7,286 bases of DNA from assembly GCA_023663915.1 (NCBI GenBank), contig JAMPGN010000212.1:1-7286 (forward strand), read 5' to 3'. Both the position numbers and the translations under genes were made by a program. Shown in pieces: positions 5,973-7,286 of this stretch. The notes below the pieces were generated by a model, which was given only the letters and a program-made list of their open reading frames with translations, did no database searches and was not told where the DNA came from. Position 1 is the stretch's first letter; the number at the start of each line of letters is the position of its first letter. The DNA is from Eubacterium sp. GTDB lineage: Bacteria > Bacillota_A > Clostridia > Lachnospirales > Lachnospiraceae.

Positions 5973-6743
5973 ATGCTTGCTGAAATAAAAGGAAAAGTAA
6001 ACAGGAAAAATACAAACCTTACTGAATTGAGAGAGGATGAATTGACTGGTAATTTTTTTGGAAGTATGCGTTACATCCCCTTTACTAAGGGGTTAAAAAA
6101 GGTGTTGAAAAATGCCATACGACCAGTAGAATTACAAAATATGATAGATGAGATAGATACATTTTATTGGGATGATAAAATTTTCTTTTGGGAGAAGGTT
6201 CGGGAAAATGATAATATTACAGAACTGGATGTGCGAATGGATTTTCCATCTATTACTATTGGCATAGAAGTAAAATATCGAAGCGGTCTTTCTTCGGATG
6301 ATGAGGAAGGCGATGAAAGCATATCGGCTGAAAATTCTCGTAACCAGTTAAGCAGGGAAGCCAGGGTTCTTCGCTTTGTTGGAGCAGATAAAAAGAAGTT
6401 ATTGCTTTTGTTAGCGGATGATCTGGCATGTGCTGAAACTGTTCGAGGAACAAAGATGATTGATGGAGTGCAATTAGGTTATCTTTCATGGCAGGAAGTG
6501 TTAATTCAATTAAAGGGACTAACGGAATTAAATAATTTTGAACAATTAATAGTAGCAGATATTATCGAATTATTGGAGAAAAAAGGTTTTTCAAGATTCT
6601 CTGGTTTTGAGATGGAAATACCTGATGTTTCCAATAAGGATTATTGGTATTTTGAATTGTCAAAGATAATGAAGCCGTTTTTCTTTGGCAGTAATATAAT
6701 TGTGGAGGACGGATATTATGAATTTGGGCGAAAACATATTTAA
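5973..6743 (+). CDS. Putative PD-(D/E)XK nuclease-like protein
   Basis: This 256-aa protein is not recognised as a named gene. The N-terminal REDELTGNFFG (20-30) resembles the ED-x-LT start seen in several PD-(D/E)XK nuclease families. The candidate active site is TELDVRMDF (83-91), with D86 as the likely first acid, followed after 12 residues by a beta-strand ending in E99-V-K101 (IGIEVKYRSG), the E-x-K half of the motif. NQLSREARVL (124-133) supplies the Gln/Arg helix common after this core. An acidic, probably flexible loop (SSDDEEGDES, 107-116) lies between. The remainder looks alpha/beta and has no membrane helix or signal peptide. A weak AAGAGAG (5961-5967) lies 5 bases before the ATG. 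The gene is AT-rich compared with the proBA cluster and overlaps the next gene by 26 bases, suggesting a two-gene unit. A restriction or defence nuclease is the leading idea; the nuclease fold is inferred from motifs only. Confidence 0.6.
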   Translation: MLAEIKGKVNRKNTNLTELREDELTGNFFGSMRYIPFTKGLKKVLKNAIRPVELQNMIDEIDTFYWDDKIFFWEKVRENDNITELDVRMDFPSITIGIEVKYRSGLSSDDEEGDESISAENSRNQLSREARVLRFVGADKKKLLLLLADDLACAETVRGTKMIDGVQLGYLSWQEVLIQLKGLTELNNFEQLIVADIIELLEKKGFSRFSGFEMEIPDVSNKDYWYFELSKIMKPFFFGSNIIVEDGYYEFGRKHI

Positions 6744-7239
6744 TGCGTTTGTAGTCGTAAATAAGACTCATGAAAATGTTGCAAAATTGATTGATTTTTG
6801 CAAGGTAATGGCAGAAGAGCGGAAAGAATTTGAGTTAGTGTCCCCTAAATTTTTAAGGTATAAATCTGATTCCGATTATCGGGGATGGAATACAACGCAA
6901 ATGTTTCTTCTTTTTCAAGATAAACAAGACAGATTGTGTAAAAATGGCTGGAGAGATGGACCAATATATGTCCTTGAAATTCTGTTGTATGATACATATG
7001 GATGCTGGGAAACAAATGAACCGAGATTGGAAATAGCAAAGTTTGAATATAAAAATATAAAAAACTGGGGTTCAGAGAGGATATCCCCAGCGGATTATGA
7101 TGCATTTATCTATCCGTTGTATGATGAGGGAGTGGATTATAAAGAAATGGAAGATGGCATATTAGCAGCGGAAATGCCTGAGGAGATAACACAAAAATAC
7201 TGGGGTGTGAAAAGGGTTGTATGCAAAGTGTCAGGATAA
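6718..7239 (+). CDS. Hypothetical protein paired with the nuclease-like gene
   Basis: This 173-aa protein has no function I can name. It is soluble, acidic and rich in aromatic residues. Distinctive segments are ENIFNAFVVVNKTHENVAKL (5-24), SPKFLRYKSDSDYRGWNT (42-59), QMFLLFQ (61-67), GWRDGPIYVLEILLYDTYGC (77-96) and the tail YWGVKRVVCK (161-170). No signal peptide, membrane helix or catalytic motif is apparent. The ATG at 6718 is chosen because GGAGGA (6704-6709) lies 8 bases upstream; an in-frame TTG at 6700 would contain that site. The start lies inside the nuclease-like gene, so translation is probably coupled. An immunity/regulatory partner or an accessory subunit of the nuclease is possible but unproven. 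The last codons (from 7232) fall inside the right arm of the inverted repeat, so the C-terminus would be wrong if that junction is artefactual. Confidence 0.75.
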   Translation: MNLGENIFNAFVVVNKTHENVAKLIDFCKVMAEERKEFELVSPKFLRYKSDSDYRGWNTTQMFLLFQDKQDRLCKNGWRDGPIYVLEILLYDTYGCWETNEPRLEIAKFEYKNIKNWGSERISPADYDAFIYPLYDEGVDYKEMEDGILAAEMPEEITQKYWGVKRVVCKVSG

Positions 7240-7285
7240 ACTTATAAAGTTACAAAAATATTAAGGGAATGCAGTCTTACCGCAT
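7232..7285 (-). repeat. Right arm of 54-bp perfect terminal inverted repeat
   Basis: This is the exact reverse complement of 1-54. The inner end lies within the third-last codon of the 173-aa gene and includes its TAA stop (7237-7239). The outer end is one base from the window edge, so the true limit is unknown. The internal palindrome AACTT-ATA-AAGTT falls at 7239-7251. No strong terminator stem is seen within the 47 bases after the stop. Confidence 0.95.
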
Positions 7286-7286
7286 T

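Noticed and set aside
1..7286. A linear plasmid or phage genome with terminal inverted repeats
   Set aside because: The cargo is chromosomal housekeeping genes, with no replication, terminal-protein or structural genes.
1..7286. A composite transposon bounded by the 54-bp repeats
   Set aside because: No transposase or recombinase gene lies in the window and no target-site duplication can be examined at the edges.

Overview
The window looks like bacterial chromosome from a Firmicute of the class Clostridia, probably Lachnospiraceae-like. This rests on strong GGAGG-type ribosome binding sites, a short glutamate 5-kinase without the C-terminal PUA domain, a DUF896/YnzC-type small protein, and a COG2509-type FAD protein; no rRNA or other phylogenetic marker is present. 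Every supported gene is on the + strand.

Bases 1-228 are non-coding. They hold the left arm of a 54-bp perfect inverted repeat, a plausible sigma-A-type promoter (108-136) and two adjacent hairpins (151-192) in the predicted leader. Bases 229-4939 form a compact, probably co-transcribed housekeeping cluster: a COG2509 FAD-dependent oxidoreductase, proB, a DUF896 protein, 5-formyltetrahydrofolate cyclo-ligase and proA. ProB and ProA catalyse the first two steps of proline synthesis from glutamate, with two unrelated small genes lying between them. proC is not in the window.

Bases 4962-5879 are a separate metal-response unit: a consensus promoter overlapping a dyad operator, an ArsR/SmtB repressor with a complete SmtB-type alpha-5 metal site, and a 72-aa heavy-metal-associated (HMA) domain protein. 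A rho-independent terminator closes the unit. No P-type ATPase or other exporter follows, although such an exporter is the usual partner.

Bases 5893-7239 are visibly more AT-rich. They carry their own extended -10 promoter and two overlapping genes: a putative PD-(D/E)XK nuclease-like protein and a 173-aa protein of unknown function. This is the most likely accessory, possibly defence-related, cassette. The right arm of the inverted repeat begins inside the last codons of the second gene and runs to the window edge, so the 54-bp repeats bracket essentially the whole window. They may mark an invertible segment, a dispersed repeat, or a graph break or artefact of assembly; the sequence alone cannot decide.
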